This document shows, one piece after another, positions 10,631 through 20,144 of a stretch of 34,665 bases of DNA. Source of the stretch: a bacterium (GTDB lineage Bacteria > Krumholzibacteriota > Krumholzibacteriia > LZORAL124-64-63); the NCBI GenBank assembly GCA_014730255.1, contig WJIQ01000116.1, forward strand, positions 1 to 34,665, written 5' to 3'. The position numbers and the translations under genes were made by a program. Numbering within the stretch: position 1 is the first letter of the stretch; every line of letters starts with the position of its first letter. The notes under the pieces were generated by a model. It searched no databases and was not told the DNA's origin. It worked only from the letters and a program-made list of their open reading frames with translations.

Positions 10631-12691
10631 ATGGCGAACGGCGGAAACGGCACGTTGCAGGAGCACCTGCTCGCGGTGAAGGCGGGCGAACGGCGGTACG
10701 AGAACGCCTTCGAGGCGATCAGCCGCATGATCCTCGAGGACGAGATCGAGAAGGTCGTGGTCAACGGGAAGACGACCTATGACTTCAAGATATTCCGGCG
10801 CGGCAAGAAGCACATCGTCGGCCTGTACGACGAGATCAACAGCTTCGTCTCCTACGTCAAGGACGCCGCCGAGGGCGGCTCGTCCAAGGAAATGGCCTAC
10901 GTGCTCGTGGGCGAGCCGGGCAACGGCAAGACCTTCTTCGTCGAGTACGTCAGCAGCCTCTACCGCGACTTCCTCGCCCGCGACGGCAACCGCAAGTACA
11001 CCTTCCGGTTCACCGGTCTCGACCAGCTCGGCCACTACGGCAAGATCAACGTCATCGAGAGCCAGACCTACGAGGATCCGATGATCCTCGCCATGAACCT
11101 GCTCGAGCGTGGCGACGCCAGCCGCGACTGGCTGCAGCGGAAGATCGGCTTCACCGACGAGCAGATGGCCGAGATCGACGAGAACCACCGGCCTCTCGGC
11201 GCCTGCAGCGGCTACATCTGGAACGACATCCGCATCCACTGCGACGGCAAGCTCGACCAGATGCTCGAGCACGTCGAGATCGTACCGGTGCCGTTGACCG
11301 AGAGCCTCGGCACCGTCACCGGCAAGTACCCCGCCAAGGACAAGATCACCTCCAGCGCGGTCGACCTGCTGGGCGAGGAGTCGATCCAGCGCCTGCTGCA
11401 CATCACCGACACCAACAATCCGTATCGCTTCGACCTGCGCCGCGGCGCCCTCGCGCGCGTGGCCGGCGGCGGGATCCACTTCTCGGACGAGATGTTCAAG
11501 AACAAGAAGGACCTGGTGCAGGTCTACCTCGGCGTGATCCAGAACCGCACCATCGAGATCGACGGCTTCAAGTGGCCCATCGACACCCTGATCATCGCCA
11601 CGAGCAACAACTCGGAGTTCAACAGCTTCCTCGCCGAGAAGGAGGAGGCGCCGATCGTCGACCGCTGCCGCATCAGCTACATCTCGCACAACACGAACTA
11701 CATCCTGCAGGAGCAGCTCACGCAGTACGCGATCGGTTCGGAGACCAAGACCACGCTCACGCGCGAGGCCCTGCACCAGGATCCCAACCTGAACTACGCC
11801 GCCTCGGCCGCGGCGATCCTGACGCGACTGCCACGCTCGGAGAAGCTCACGCCGGTCGAGACCATGAAGCTCGCCGCGGGCGAGATCGCCGGCGAGAAGT
11901 CCATCAAGACCCTCGCCGAGGTCATCGACACCCTGAGCCAGGACACCGACATCACCAACCGCTTCGGACAGAAGGGGCTCGGCCAGCGCAACCTGGGCCG
12001 CGCCATCCAGCTCATGGTCGAGAGCTCGGAGACCAACGAGGGCAGCTGCATGTTCGCCTACGACGTGTTCAGGACCCTCGAGCGCGTCATCCTCGACTAC
12101 GTCCACGACAACAACGACCGCGCCAAGTACCTCGAGGACCTCAAGACCGCCAAGGGTCTCTATCGCGAGCGCATCATGACCGAGATGTTCAACGCGTACA
12201 TGGACGAGCCGCAGGCCATCCGCAAGGACGTGATGAACTACGTCAACATGATCATCGGCATCGACGCCGAGCACCTCGGTCCGGACAAGATGTGGAAGTA
12301 CAAGGATCCGCAGACCGGCGAGCTGAAGGCCCTCAAGGTCGACGAGCGCTTCATCAAGAGCATCGAGGAGCGCCTGCAGCTGAAGACCGACGAGCAGCGC
12401 GAGAGTTTCCGCACGTCGATCCGCAAGATCTACGGCCAGAAGATCGGCGTCGACCCGAACTACGACTTCATGGACAACCTCGAGCTGGTCAAGGCCGTCA
12501 CCGACGTGCGCCTGAAGAGCGACATCGCCGGCGCGGGCAGCCTCATCGGCGCCCTGGCCAACCGCACCAACGAGGAGAACCAGAAGCTCTATGACCGCAT
12601 GATCGACACCATGCTCAGCAAGCTCGGCTACTGCCGCACGTGCGCGCAGAAGACCATCGAGTACTTCTGCACGCAGGAAGACGAGAACTGA
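10631..12691 (+). CDS. prkA: PrkA/YeaG-family AAA+ serine protein kinase
   Basis: 686 aa; VLVGEPGNGKTFFVEYVSSLYRDF (Walker A), NNPYRFDLRRGALARVAGGGIHFSDEMFKN, C-terminal GYCRTCAQKTIEYF. Confidence 0.95.
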   Translation: MANGGNGTLQEHLLAVKAGERRYENAFEAISRMILEDEIEKVVVNGKTTYDFKIFRRGKKHIVGLYDEINSFVSYVKDAAEGGSSKEMAYVLVGEPGNGKTFFVEYVSSLYRDFLARDGNRKYTFRFTGLDQLGHYGKINVIESQTYEDPMILAMNLLERGDASRDWLQRKIGFTDEQMAEIDENHRPLGACSGYIWNDIRIHCDGKLDQMLEHVEIVPVPLTESLGTVTGKYPAKDKITSSAVDLLGEESIQRLLHITDTNNPYRFDLRRGALARVAGGGIHFSDEMFKNKKDLVQVYLGVIQNRTIEIDGFKWPIDTLIIATSNNSEFNSFLAEKEEAPIVDRCRISYISHNTNYILQEQLTQYAIGSETKTTLTREALHQDPNLNYAASAAAILTRLPRSEKLTPVETMKLAAGEIAGEKSIKTLAEVIDTLSQDTDITNRFGQKGLGQRNLGRAIQLMVESSETNEGSCMFAYDVFRTLERVILDYVHDNNDRAKYLEDLKTAKGLYRERIMTEMFNAYMDEPQAIRKDVMNYVNMIIGIDAEHLGPDKMWKYKDPQTGELKALKVDERFIKSIEERLQLKTDEQRESFRTSIRKIYGQKIGVDPNYDFMDNLELVKAVTDVRLKSDIAGAGSLIGALANRTNEENQKLYDRMIDTMLSKLGYCRTCAQKTIEYFCTQEDEN

Positions 12692-12692
12692 G

Positions 12693-13979
12693 ATGACCGC
12701 CCGCCGTCCAGCGCCCGGCGACGTGCCCACGTTCCGCGTGGTGCGGCGCAGTCCGTACGCGTACGGCGATCTGCCGTGGCTGCAGGCCCTCGACCCGCCC
12801 GGCGGCCCGCCGGCGGTGCGGGTCGGTTCGCTCGACGAGCTGATGCAGCGGGACGCCCGCCGCGAGGAGGACGGCTTCCCGCGCAAGATCCGCATCGGCA
12901 AGCTCGTCAAGCCGGCCCGCGGCGGCCAGAAGGTGGTCGTCGTGCCGACGACCGTCGAGGAGAAGCTCCTGCACGACAACAGCATCTCCGATTCCCAGGA
13001 GGGGGGTGGCGGCTCCGGAGGCTCCGGCGAGGGCGACGAGGGCGAGGTCATCGGCGAGCAGCCGGTCCGTCCCGAGGAGGGCGAGGGCGACGGGCAGGGA
13101 CCGGGCCAGGGCGAGGGCGCCGAACACGAGCTCGAGAGCAACGCCTACGACCTCGGCCGGATCCTCACCGAGCAGTTCAACCTGCCCAACCTCGAGGAGA
13201 AGGGTCGCCGCCGGTCGCTCACGCGCTACACCTACGACCTGACCGACCGCAACCGCGGATTCGGCCAGCTGCTGGACAAGAAGGCCACGCTGCGCCGCAT
13301 CATCCAGACCAACATCGCGCTCGGCCGCATCGACCCCCGGCGCGAGATGGACCCCACCGGGTTCCTGATCGCCCCCCGCGACCGCGTCTACCGGGTGCTC
13401 TCGCGCGAGCGCGACTTCGAGTCGCAGGCCGTGGTCTTCTTCCTGCGCGACTACTCGGGATCGATGGGCGGCAAGCCGACCGAGCTGGTCGTCTCCCAGC
13501 ACGTGCTCATCTACAGCTGGCTGCTCTACCAGTACGGCGGCCTCGTGGAGACCCGCTTCATCCTGCACGACACCGAGGCCAAGGAAGTCGAGGACTTCTA
13601 CACGTACCACAACAGCCAGGTGGCCGGCGGGACCAAGGTCGCCTCGGCGTTCCGCCTCATGAACGAGATCGTCCGCGAGGAGAACCTGCAGCAGGACTAC
13701 AACATCTACGCCTTCTACGGCACCGACGGCGACGACTGGGACACCGAGGGCAAGGAGACGCTCCCGCAGATCGAGGAGGCGCTGCGCTACGTCGCCCGCG
13801 CCGGCGTGAGCATCACCGAGCGCTCGTTCGGCGCCCGCCGCGAGTCCGAGGTGGAGAAGTACCTCGAGGCGTCCGGCCTGCTCGAGTCGCACGCGCGCAA
13901 CCTGCGCCTGGACGTCATGCCCGACGGGGCCGACGAGGCGCGCATCATCGAGGGCATCCGCGTCCTCACCGCGCCTTAG
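12693..13979 (+). CDS. DUF444 / YeaH-family protein with VWA-like domain
   Basis: VVFFLRDYSGSMGGKPTELVVSQHVLIYSWLLYQYGGLVETRFILHDTEAKEV (MIDAS DxSxS); Gly/Glu-rich linker; follows prkA. Confidence 0.93.
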   Translation: MTARRPAPGDVPTFRVVRRSPYAYGDLPWLQALDPPGGPPAVRVGSLDELMQRDARREEDGFPRKIRIGKLVKPARGGQKVVVVPTTVEEKLLHDNSISDSQEGGGGSGGSGEGDEGEVIGEQPVRPEEGEGDGQGPGQGEGAEHELESNAYDLGRILTEQFNLPNLEEKGRRRSLTRYTYDLTDRNRGFGQLLDKKATLRRIIQTNIALGRIDPRREMDPTGFLIAPRDRVYRVLSRERDFESQAVVFFLRDYSGSMGGKPTELVVSQHVLIYSWLLYQYGGLVETRFILHDTEAKEVEDFYTYHNSQVAGGTKVASAFRLMNEIVREENLQQDYNIYAFYGTDGDDWDTEGKETLPQIEEALRYVARAGVSITERSFGARRESEVEKYLEASGLLESHARNLRLDVMPDGADEARIIEGIRVLTAP

Positions 13980-13991
13980 GAGGGGGTGACC

Positions 13992-15611
13992 ATGCAACTG
14001 ATCGATCAGCACGCCAAGGCGATCATGGAGGGCTGCAAGGAGCGCGCCCGGGACGCGGGTCTGCGGTTCGAGGACGAGTCGCTCGAGTACGTGGTCACCA
14101 ACCGCGACATGATCGAGCTGTCGCCGAAGATCATGATCCCGACCCTCTACGACTACTGGGTGCACGACGTCGAGGTCCTGCAGGGCAAGGGCCGCTACGA
14201 GCTGTACCCGCACAACCCCTACGAGACGGTCATCAACACCCGTCCGGCCATCAGCTACTACAACGACAACAACCCCGACTGGCTCAACGTGATGATCTTC
14301 TACCACGTCCTGGGCCACATCGACTTCTTCCAGAACAACCTCTACTACCGGCATACCTGGGACGACGACTTCGCCGGCCGCGCGCTCGCCGACAAGCGCG
14401 CCATCGCCAAGCTGCGCAGCGAGCACGGCCGCTGGGTCGACTACGTGATCGAGTTCGCCCGCGGCATGGACAACCTGGTCGACTTCCACGGCCTGGTCAG
14501 CGACGAGCACCGGCCGCCCCACGGCCCCTGGTCGACCCGGCTGGACTGGTACCTCGACGTGTTCCTGCAGGAAGAGAAGCAGGTCCGCGTCAGCGAGTAC
14601 GTGCAGGAGGTCGAACGCTACAACCAGTGCGTGCGCGACCATGGCGAGGACGATGCCGAGGAGGCCTACTTCGCCGACGTGGTGCGCCGCTATCCCGAAT
14701 TCCAGGCCATGTACGAGAAGGCCAGGACCGAGCACGCGCCCAACGACCTCCGCGACATCATGCGCTTCGTGCTCGAGCACAGCCCGTTCCTCGAGCGCGA
14801 CGAGAACGCCTGGATGCGTCAGATCGTCCAGATCGTGCGCGAGACGTCGCTGTATTTCCAGCCGCAGATCCGCACCAAGATCATGAACGAGGGCTGGGCG
14901 AGCTACTGGCACGAGACGCTCTTCATGCAGGATGATCGCATCGGCGGCCACGAGGTCGACTTCGCCCGGGTCAACGCCGCGGTCACCAGCATGCCGCGCG
15001 TCGGCCTGAACCCCTACGCGCTCGGCATGCGCCTGTTCTACTTCATCGAGGAAGCGGCGAACAAGGGCCGGTACAGCCACAAGTTCCTCGCGCTGCTCGA
15101 TCAGCACCAGCGTCGCGAGTTCGACACCCACACCGGCGTCGGTCGGGAGTTCATCTTCGCCGTGCGCGAGAACCTCAACGACTACCTCTTCACCAGCACG
15201 TTCATCGAGCAGGACTTCGTCGACCGCCACGAGCTCTTCGTGGCCGACAAGGTCCTGGACGAGCAGCGCATGGTCTGGCAGTGGTACGTCAAGAGCCGCA
15301 ACGCCGACGACTACAAGCAGATGGTCCACGATCAGCTCTACCACCCGCCGCACGTGACCATCGACCCGGGTCGCACCAAGGGCGGCGCGCTGGCCCTGGT
15401 CCACCACTTCGAGGGCAAGCCGCTGGTGCGCGACTACATCGCCAACACGCTGCTGGGCATCGAGTACCTGTGGGGCGGCCCGGTGACGCTGGAGACGACC
15501 GACGTGGGGGACGTCCAGCCGTCGGAGTCCCCCGACCAGACGCCCGAGGTCACCTGGCAGCGGGTGCGCTACACCATGCGGGACCGCAAGCTGAAGCGTG
15601 AGGAGATCTGA
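13992..15611 (+). CDS. SpoVR family protein (YcgB-like)
   Basis: MIFYHVLGHIDFFQNNLYYRHTWDDDF, KIMNEGWASYWHETLFMQ, LNPYALGMRLFYFIEEAANKGRYS; RBS GGAGGGGGTGACC before the ATG. Confidence 0.95.
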   Translation: MQLIDQHAKAIMEGCKERARDAGLRFEDESLEYVVTNRDMIELSPKIMIPTLYDYWVHDVEVLQGKGRYELYPHNPYETVINTRPAISYYNDNNPDWLNVMIFYHVLGHIDFFQNNLYYRHTWDDDFAGRALADKRAIAKLRSEHGRWVDYVIEFARGMDNLVDFHGLVSDEHRPPHGPWSTRLDWYLDVFLQEEKQVRVSEYVQEVERYNQCVRDHGEDDAEEAYFADVVRRYPEFQAMYEKARTEHAPNDLRDIMRFVLEHSPFLERDENAWMRQIVQIVRETSLYFQPQIRTKIMNEGWASYWHETLFMQDDRIGGHEVDFARVNAAVTSMPRVGLNPYALGMRLFYFIEEAANKGRYSHKFLALLDQHQRREFDTHTGVGREFIFAVRENLNDYLFTSTFIEQDFVDRHELFVADKVLDEQRMVWQWYVKSRNADDYKQMVHDQLYHPPHVTIDPGRTKGGALALVHHFEGKPLVRDYIANTLLGIEYLWGGPVTLETTDVGDVQPSESPDQTPEVTWQRVRYTMRDRKLKREEI

Positions 15612-15612
15612 C

Positions 15613-17895
15613 GTGGACCCGATCCGCAAGGCGCTGCAGACGCTCCTGGACGGCTCGCCGCTGGCGGACACGCGGCGGACGCTGACGTTCGAGGAGTTCC
15701 TGACCCAGCTCCGCGAGCGGCCCTCGTGCCTGATCCGTAGCGTGCACCAGCTCTTCCACGACATGGTGCGCCATCACGTGGGCGACGGTCACGACGAGTA
15801 CCCCGACGATCCCGAGTCGATCAGCTTCATCGACTACGACTTCACCTCGCTGCTCGTCGAGGACTCCAACCAGCCGTTCCACGCCGACCGCATCCTCGCC
15901 AACCGTCTGGTCAACCTGGCCGAGGGATTCCGCGGCGGCGCGCAGCAGAACAAGGTCTACGTGTTCAACGGCCCGCCGGGCAGCGGCAAGTCGATCTTCC
16001 TCAACAACCTGCTGCACAAGTTCGAGATGTACTGCAACAGCTCCTCCGGCTGCCGCTACGAGACCGTCTGGCAGCTCGACCGCGCCGCCCTCGGCGACGA
16101 TCCCGCTCGCGACCCCACCGAGCAGCTCGCCAGCCTGCTCGGCGAGCGCAAGACCTCGCGGCTGCTGCGCGACCTGGCCAGCGGACGCGGCGCCGCCACC
16201 CCGCACGGTACCATCGAGGTCCCGTGCCCGAGCCACGACAGCCCGATCCTGATGATCCCCCGCGATCAGCGCGCGGAGTTCTTCGACGAGCTGTTCCAGA
16301 ACGACGAGTTCAAGTGGAACCTGTCCGGCGGCAAGGAATACGAGTGGGTCTTCCGCAACGAGCCGTGCACCATCTGCACCTCGCTGTTCCGCGCCCTCCT
16401 CGAGCGCGTGAAGGACCCGGCGACCATCTTCCGGATGATCCACGCGCGGCCGTACCGGTTCAGCCGCCGGCTGGGCGAAGGCGTGACCGTCTACAACCCG
16501 GGCGACCGCTCCCCCCGGCAGAACGCGCACACCAACGCCGAGCTGCAGCGGCAGATCAACGAGCTGCTGCGGGACAGCCAGGCCGTCCGCTACGTCTTCA
16601 GCCGCTACGCAAGGACCAACAACGGCGTGTTCGCGCTCATGGACCTCAAGGGGTACAACAAGGACCGCCTGCACGAGCTGCACAACATCGTCTCCGACGG
16701 CGTGCACAAGGTCGAGGAGCTCGAGGAGCGGGTCGACTCGCTCTTCCTGGCGGTCATGAACCCGGAGGACGACAAGAACATCCGCGGGTTCCAGTCGCTC
16801 AAGGACCGCATCGAGTTCATCAACATCAACTACGTCCTGGACAGCAAGACCGAGGTGGCCATCTACGAGAACATCTTCGGCCGCCACATCCACGAGGCGT
16901 TCCTGCCCCGGGTCCTGGAGAACTTCGCCCGGGCGATCATCGCCAGCCGCCTGTCCGAGAAGTCGCCGGCGATGCTCGACTGGATCGACGACCCGCGCAA
17001 GTATCGCCTCTTCTGCGACGACAACCTGCTCCTGCTGAAGATGTACATCTACACGGGCCTGATCCCGAGCTGGCTCGACGAGGAGGACCGCAAGAACTTC
17101 ACCGCCCGTCGCCGGCGCAAGATCATCGCCGAGGCCGAGACCGAGGGACGCAAGGGATTCAGCGGCCGCGACGCCATCGACATCTTCCAGGACCTCTACG
17201 GCCTGTACGCGCGTGACCGCCAGCTGATCACCATGGACACGCTGATCCACTTCTTCGTCAAGGGTCAGCCGGAACTGGGCAAGAAGCTGCCCAAGGGCTT
17301 CCTGGACGCCCTGCGCAACCAGTATAACTACCAGACGCTGCAGGAGGTCAAGGAGTCGCTCTACTACTACAACGAGGAGCAGATCTCCCGCGACCTGCAG
17401 AACTACCTCTTCGCGCTGAACTACGAGCTCGGCACGACCGCGGTCTGCCCCTACACCGGCGACCGCCTCGAGATCGACGAGCCGTTCCTCGCCGGGATCG
17501 AGGACCGTTTGCTCGGCCCCGACGTCAAGGAGGGCCGGCGCCGGGAGTTCCGCGACGAGACGCAGCGCGCCTACACCTCGCGGACGCTCACCCAGGAGAT
17601 CATGGTCGAGGGCAAGCCGGTCACCTCGACCGAGCTCTACCAGGAGCTGCGCGAGCGGTACGTCTTCCACCTGAAGGAGAAGGTCCTCGAGCCGTTCCTG
17701 AGCAACGCCAATTTCCGACGGGCGCTCAAGGACCTGGGGACCGACGATTTCCGCACCTACGACGCGAAGATCCAGACGGACGTGCGCTACCTCATCGCCA
17801 ATCTCTGCGACCACTTCGGGTACAACGAGTCGGCTGCGCGCGAGGTCTGCCTGTACGTGATCGACCACAACCTGGCCGAGGAGTTCGCGGGCTAG
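15613..17895 (+). CDS. Second, divergent PrkA-like AAA+ serine protein kinase
   Basis: KVYVFNGPPGSGKSIFLNNLLHKFEMYC (Walker A), FSRYARTNNGVFALMDLKGYNKDRLHELHNIVSDGVHKVEELEERVDSLFLAVMNPEDDKN, RIEFININYVLD; GTG start after GAGGAGAT. Confidence 0.88.
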   Translation: MDPIRKALQTLLDGSPLADTRRTLTFEEFLTQLRERPSCLIRSVHQLFHDMVRHHVGDGHDEYPDDPESISFIDYDFTSLLVEDSNQPFHADRILANRLVNLAEGFRGGAQQNKVYVFNGPPGSGKSIFLNNLLHKFEMYCNSSSGCRYETVWQLDRAALGDDPARDPTEQLASLLGERKTSRLLRDLASGRGAATPHGTIEVPCPSHDSPILMIPRDQRAEFFDELFQNDEFKWNLSGGKEYEWVFRNEPCTICTSLFRALLERVKDPATIFRMIHARPYRFSRRLGEGVTVYNPGDRSPRQNAHTNAELQRQINELLRDSQAVRYVFSRYARTNNGVFALMDLKGYNKDRLHELHNIVSDGVHKVEELEERVDSLFLAVMNPEDDKNIRGFQSLKDRIEFININYVLDSKTEVAIYENIFGRHIHEAFLPRVLENFARAIIASRLSEKSPAMLDWIDDPRKYRLFCDDNLLLLKMYIYTGLIPSWLDEEDRKNFTARRRRKIIAEAETEGRKGFSGRDAIDIFQDLYGLYARDRQLITMDTLIHFFVKGQPELGKKLPKGFLDALRNQYNYQTLQEVKESLYYYNEEQISRDLQNYLFALNYELGTTAVCPYTGDRLEIDEPFLAGIEDRLLGPDVKEGRRREFRDETQRAYTSRTLTQEIMVEGKPVTSTELYQELRERYVFHLKEKVLEPFLSNANFRRALKDLGTDDFRTYDAKIQTDVRYLIANLCDHFGYNESAAREVCLYVIDHNLAEEFAG

Positions 17896-18008
17896 GCTCC
17901 ATTTGCCCGAGGTCGTTCACCATGGCCCCGGCCCGAGCCGGCCCACCGCTGGCCGACCGGACCGCGAGCTCCGGCGTCGCGGCACGCGGTGGTCCGGCCG
18001 GGCATCGG

Positions 18009-18043
18009 TACGGCGACCGCGATCGCGTCAGACGGTCGCCGTA
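18009..18043. terminator. Inverted repeat at the prkA-operon / rnf-operon convergence
   Basis: TACGGCGACCG-N13-CGGTCGCCGTA, 11-bp perfect arms; the rnfB stop codon lies in the loop. Confidence 0.5.
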
Positions 18044-20133
18044 TCGTCGGCCTCGGCGGTGGTCACCGCCTCCATCTCCGCATCGTGGTCGTAGCAGTAG
18101 GTGCCGCAGTTCAGACAGCGGCCGGCCTCGTAGATCGCGTCGTCCTCGTCGATGGTCCCCTCGACCTCCTTGAAGGTGCCGAGGCGCTCCTCGAGGGAGA
18201 CGACGGGCTCGTGCACGCGCGGCTTCGACGACACGCCGGTGATCGACTCGAAGAGCGACTCGCCGATCAGCTGGGTCTGGCGATGCTCGATGGGCGGGAT
18301 CTCGCCCTCGGTCACCCAGTAGTGGATCGACCGCGCGGCGTACCGCCCGGCACCGATGGCATCGACCATCAGGCCAGGTCCGGTGAAGCAATCGCCGCCG
18401 GTGAAGAGGAATGGCACGTCGGTCTGCAGCGTGTCCTCCGAGGCGTCGACCGTGTTCCAGCGCGTGGTCGGGACGGCGGGCATGCCCTCGGTCTGCAGGA
18501 AGTCGAGGTCGGGCATCTGGCCGACCGCCTCGACGATCAGGTCGCAATCGACCTTCTCCTCCGAGCCGGGGATCGGCTCGGGACGGCGGCGGCCGCTCGG
18601 GTCCGGCTCGCCGAGTCGCATGCTCTGGACGTCGATGCCGACGACCCGGCCACCTTCGGTGTGGAGCTTGACCGGCGCGCTCAGGAAGCGGAACGCGATG
18701 CCCTCCTCCTCGGCGGCGACGATCTCGGCCGGGTTGGCCGGCATCTCGTCCCGGCTGCGCCGGTAGATGATGCTCACCTTGTCGGCACCGGCACGGAGCG
18801 ACGTCCGCGCGGCGTCGATCGCCGTGTTGCCGCCGCCGATGACCACGACGTGCCCGTGCACGTCCGGATCCGCGTCCTGGAACCGCTCGAGGTACTTGAT
18901 GCCGCTGACCAGGCCCTCGACCACCTCGCCGTCCTCGGTCAGGCCGAGGCTGCGGTCACGCCACGCGCCGACGGCGAGGAAGATCGCGTCGAAGCCCTCG
19001 TGGCGCAGGAACTCGATGGTGAAGTCGCGGCCCAGCTCGACGTCGGTGACGGCCTTGATGCCCAGGCCGAGGATGCCCTCGAGCTCCCAGTCGAGGACCG
19101 CCTTGGGCAGGCGGTACTCCGGGATGCCATAGCGGAGCATGCCGCCCAGCTTGGGCATCTTCTCGTAGATCGTGACCGCGTGGCCGAGCCGGCGCAGGTA
19201 GTAGGCCGCCGACAGGCCGCCGGGTCCACCGCCGACGACGGCGATGCTCTTGCCGGTGTCCGGAGCGACGGGGACGTGCAGACGCCGGCCGGACTCGTAC
19301 TCCCAGTCGGCGGCGTAGCGCTTGAGGTAGTTGATGGCCACCGGTTCGTCCTGGAGCTGACGGCGGCACGCGAGGTTGCAGGGCTCGGGGCAGACGCGAC
19401 CGGTGCTCAGCGGGAGCGGATTGGCCTCCTTGACCGTCAGCAGCGCCTCGGCGTACTCGCCACGCTTGATGTGCTGGATGTAGCGCGGGATGTCGATCTG
19501 CGCCGGGCACTTCTGGCGGCAGGGCGCCAGGCATTCGGTGTAGCGGTTCCAGTGCAGGATCCGCGTGGTCTCGGAGATCACGTTGATGATGCCCTTCGGG
19601 CAGACGCGGGCGCAGGTCCCGCAGCCGACGCAGCGCTCGGGATCGAAGACCGGCAGACCGTTCTCGCCCATGGAGATCGCGCCGAAGGCGCAGGCGCGCA
19701 CACAGGTGCCCAGGCCGATGCAGCCGTGGTCGCACTTGGTCGGTCCGTGGAAGTAGAGCATCGCCGCGCGACAGTCGTCGAAGCCGGCGTAGTCGTAGCG
19801 CTTGGTCGCCCGGTCGCCGCCCTGGCACTCGCGGCAGGCGATCTGAGGCTCGCTCTCCTTCATCTCCATGCCGAGGTACTGGGCGACGGCGAGCGCCGTC
19901 TCGGTCTGGCCGATGACACAGGCGTTCGGTTCGGCCTTGCCGGCGACGATCGCCTCGGCGCAGGCCGCGCAGCCCGCGAAGCCGCAACCGCCGCAGTTCG
20001 CGCCGGGCAAGAGGTTGGTGACGCCCTTGATGCGAGGGTCTTCCTCGACGTGGAAGACGCGGGCGGCGATACCGAGACCGGCCGCCGCGACCACCGCGAT
20101 TCCACCCATGACAGCTGCAGGTGCCCAGAGCAT
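18028..20133 (-). CDS. rnfB: RnfB fused to a glutamate-synthase small subunit-like (GltD/NfnB) NAD(P)/FAD oxidoreductase
   Basis: N-terminal TM helix, GANCGGCGFAGCAACAEAI, two ferredoxin motifs CIGLGTCVRACAFGAI and CVGCGTCARVCPKGII, then CLAPCRQKCPAQIDIPRYI, CPEPCNLACRR, SIAVVGGGPGGLSAAYYLRRLGHAVTIYEKMPKLGGMLRYGIPEYRLPK, VVVIGGGNTAIDAART; all in one frame. Confidence 0.93.
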   Translation of the reverse strand: MLWAPAAVMGGIAVVAAAGLGIAARVFHVEEDPRIKGVTNLLPGANCGGCGFAGCAACAEAIVAGKAEPNACVIGQTETALAVAQYLGMEMKESEPQIACRECQGGDRATKRYDYAGFDDCRAAMLYFHGPTKCDHGCIGLGTCVRACAFGAISMGENGLPVFDPERCVGCGTCARVCPKGIINVISETTRILHWNRYTECLAPCRQKCPAQIDIPRYIQHIKRGEYAEALLTVKEANPLPLSTGRVCPEPCNLACRRQLQDEPVAINYLKRYAADWEYESGRRLHVPVAPDTGKSIAVVGGGPGGLSAAYYLRRLGHAVTIYEKMPKLGGMLRYGIPEYRLPKAVLDWELEGILGLGIKAVTDVELGRDFTIEFLRHEGFDAIFLAVGAWRDRSLGLTEDGEVVEGLVSGIKYLERFQDADPDVHGHVVVIGGGNTAIDAARTSLRAGADKVSIIYRRSRDEMPANPAEIVAAEEEGIAFRFLSAPVKLHTEGGRVVGIDVQSMRLGEPDPSGRRRPEPIPGSEEKVDCDLIVEAVGQMPDLDFLQTEGMPAVPTTRWNTVDASEDTLQTDVPFLFTGGDCFTGPGLMVDAIGAGRYAARSIHYWVTEGEIPPIEHRQTQLIGESLFESITGVSSKPRVHEPVVSLEERLGTFKEVEGTIDEDDAIYEAGRCLNCGTYCYDHDAEMEAVTTAEADDTATV

Positions 20134-20144
20134 GCGATGCCCTC

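Noticed and set aside
13006-13140. GGC/GAG-rich low-complexity stretch in the DUF444 gene
   Set aside because: Gly/Glu-rich linkers are a normal feature of DUF444/YeaH proteins, not an independent repeat element.
10523-17868. Very long minus-strand ORFs (872, 1049 and 772 aa) across the prkA-spoVR-prkA operon
   Set aside because: Antisense shadow ORFs from high-GC codon bias; Val/Leu/Asp/His-rich composition, no domains, and fully overlapping well-conserved plus-strand genes.
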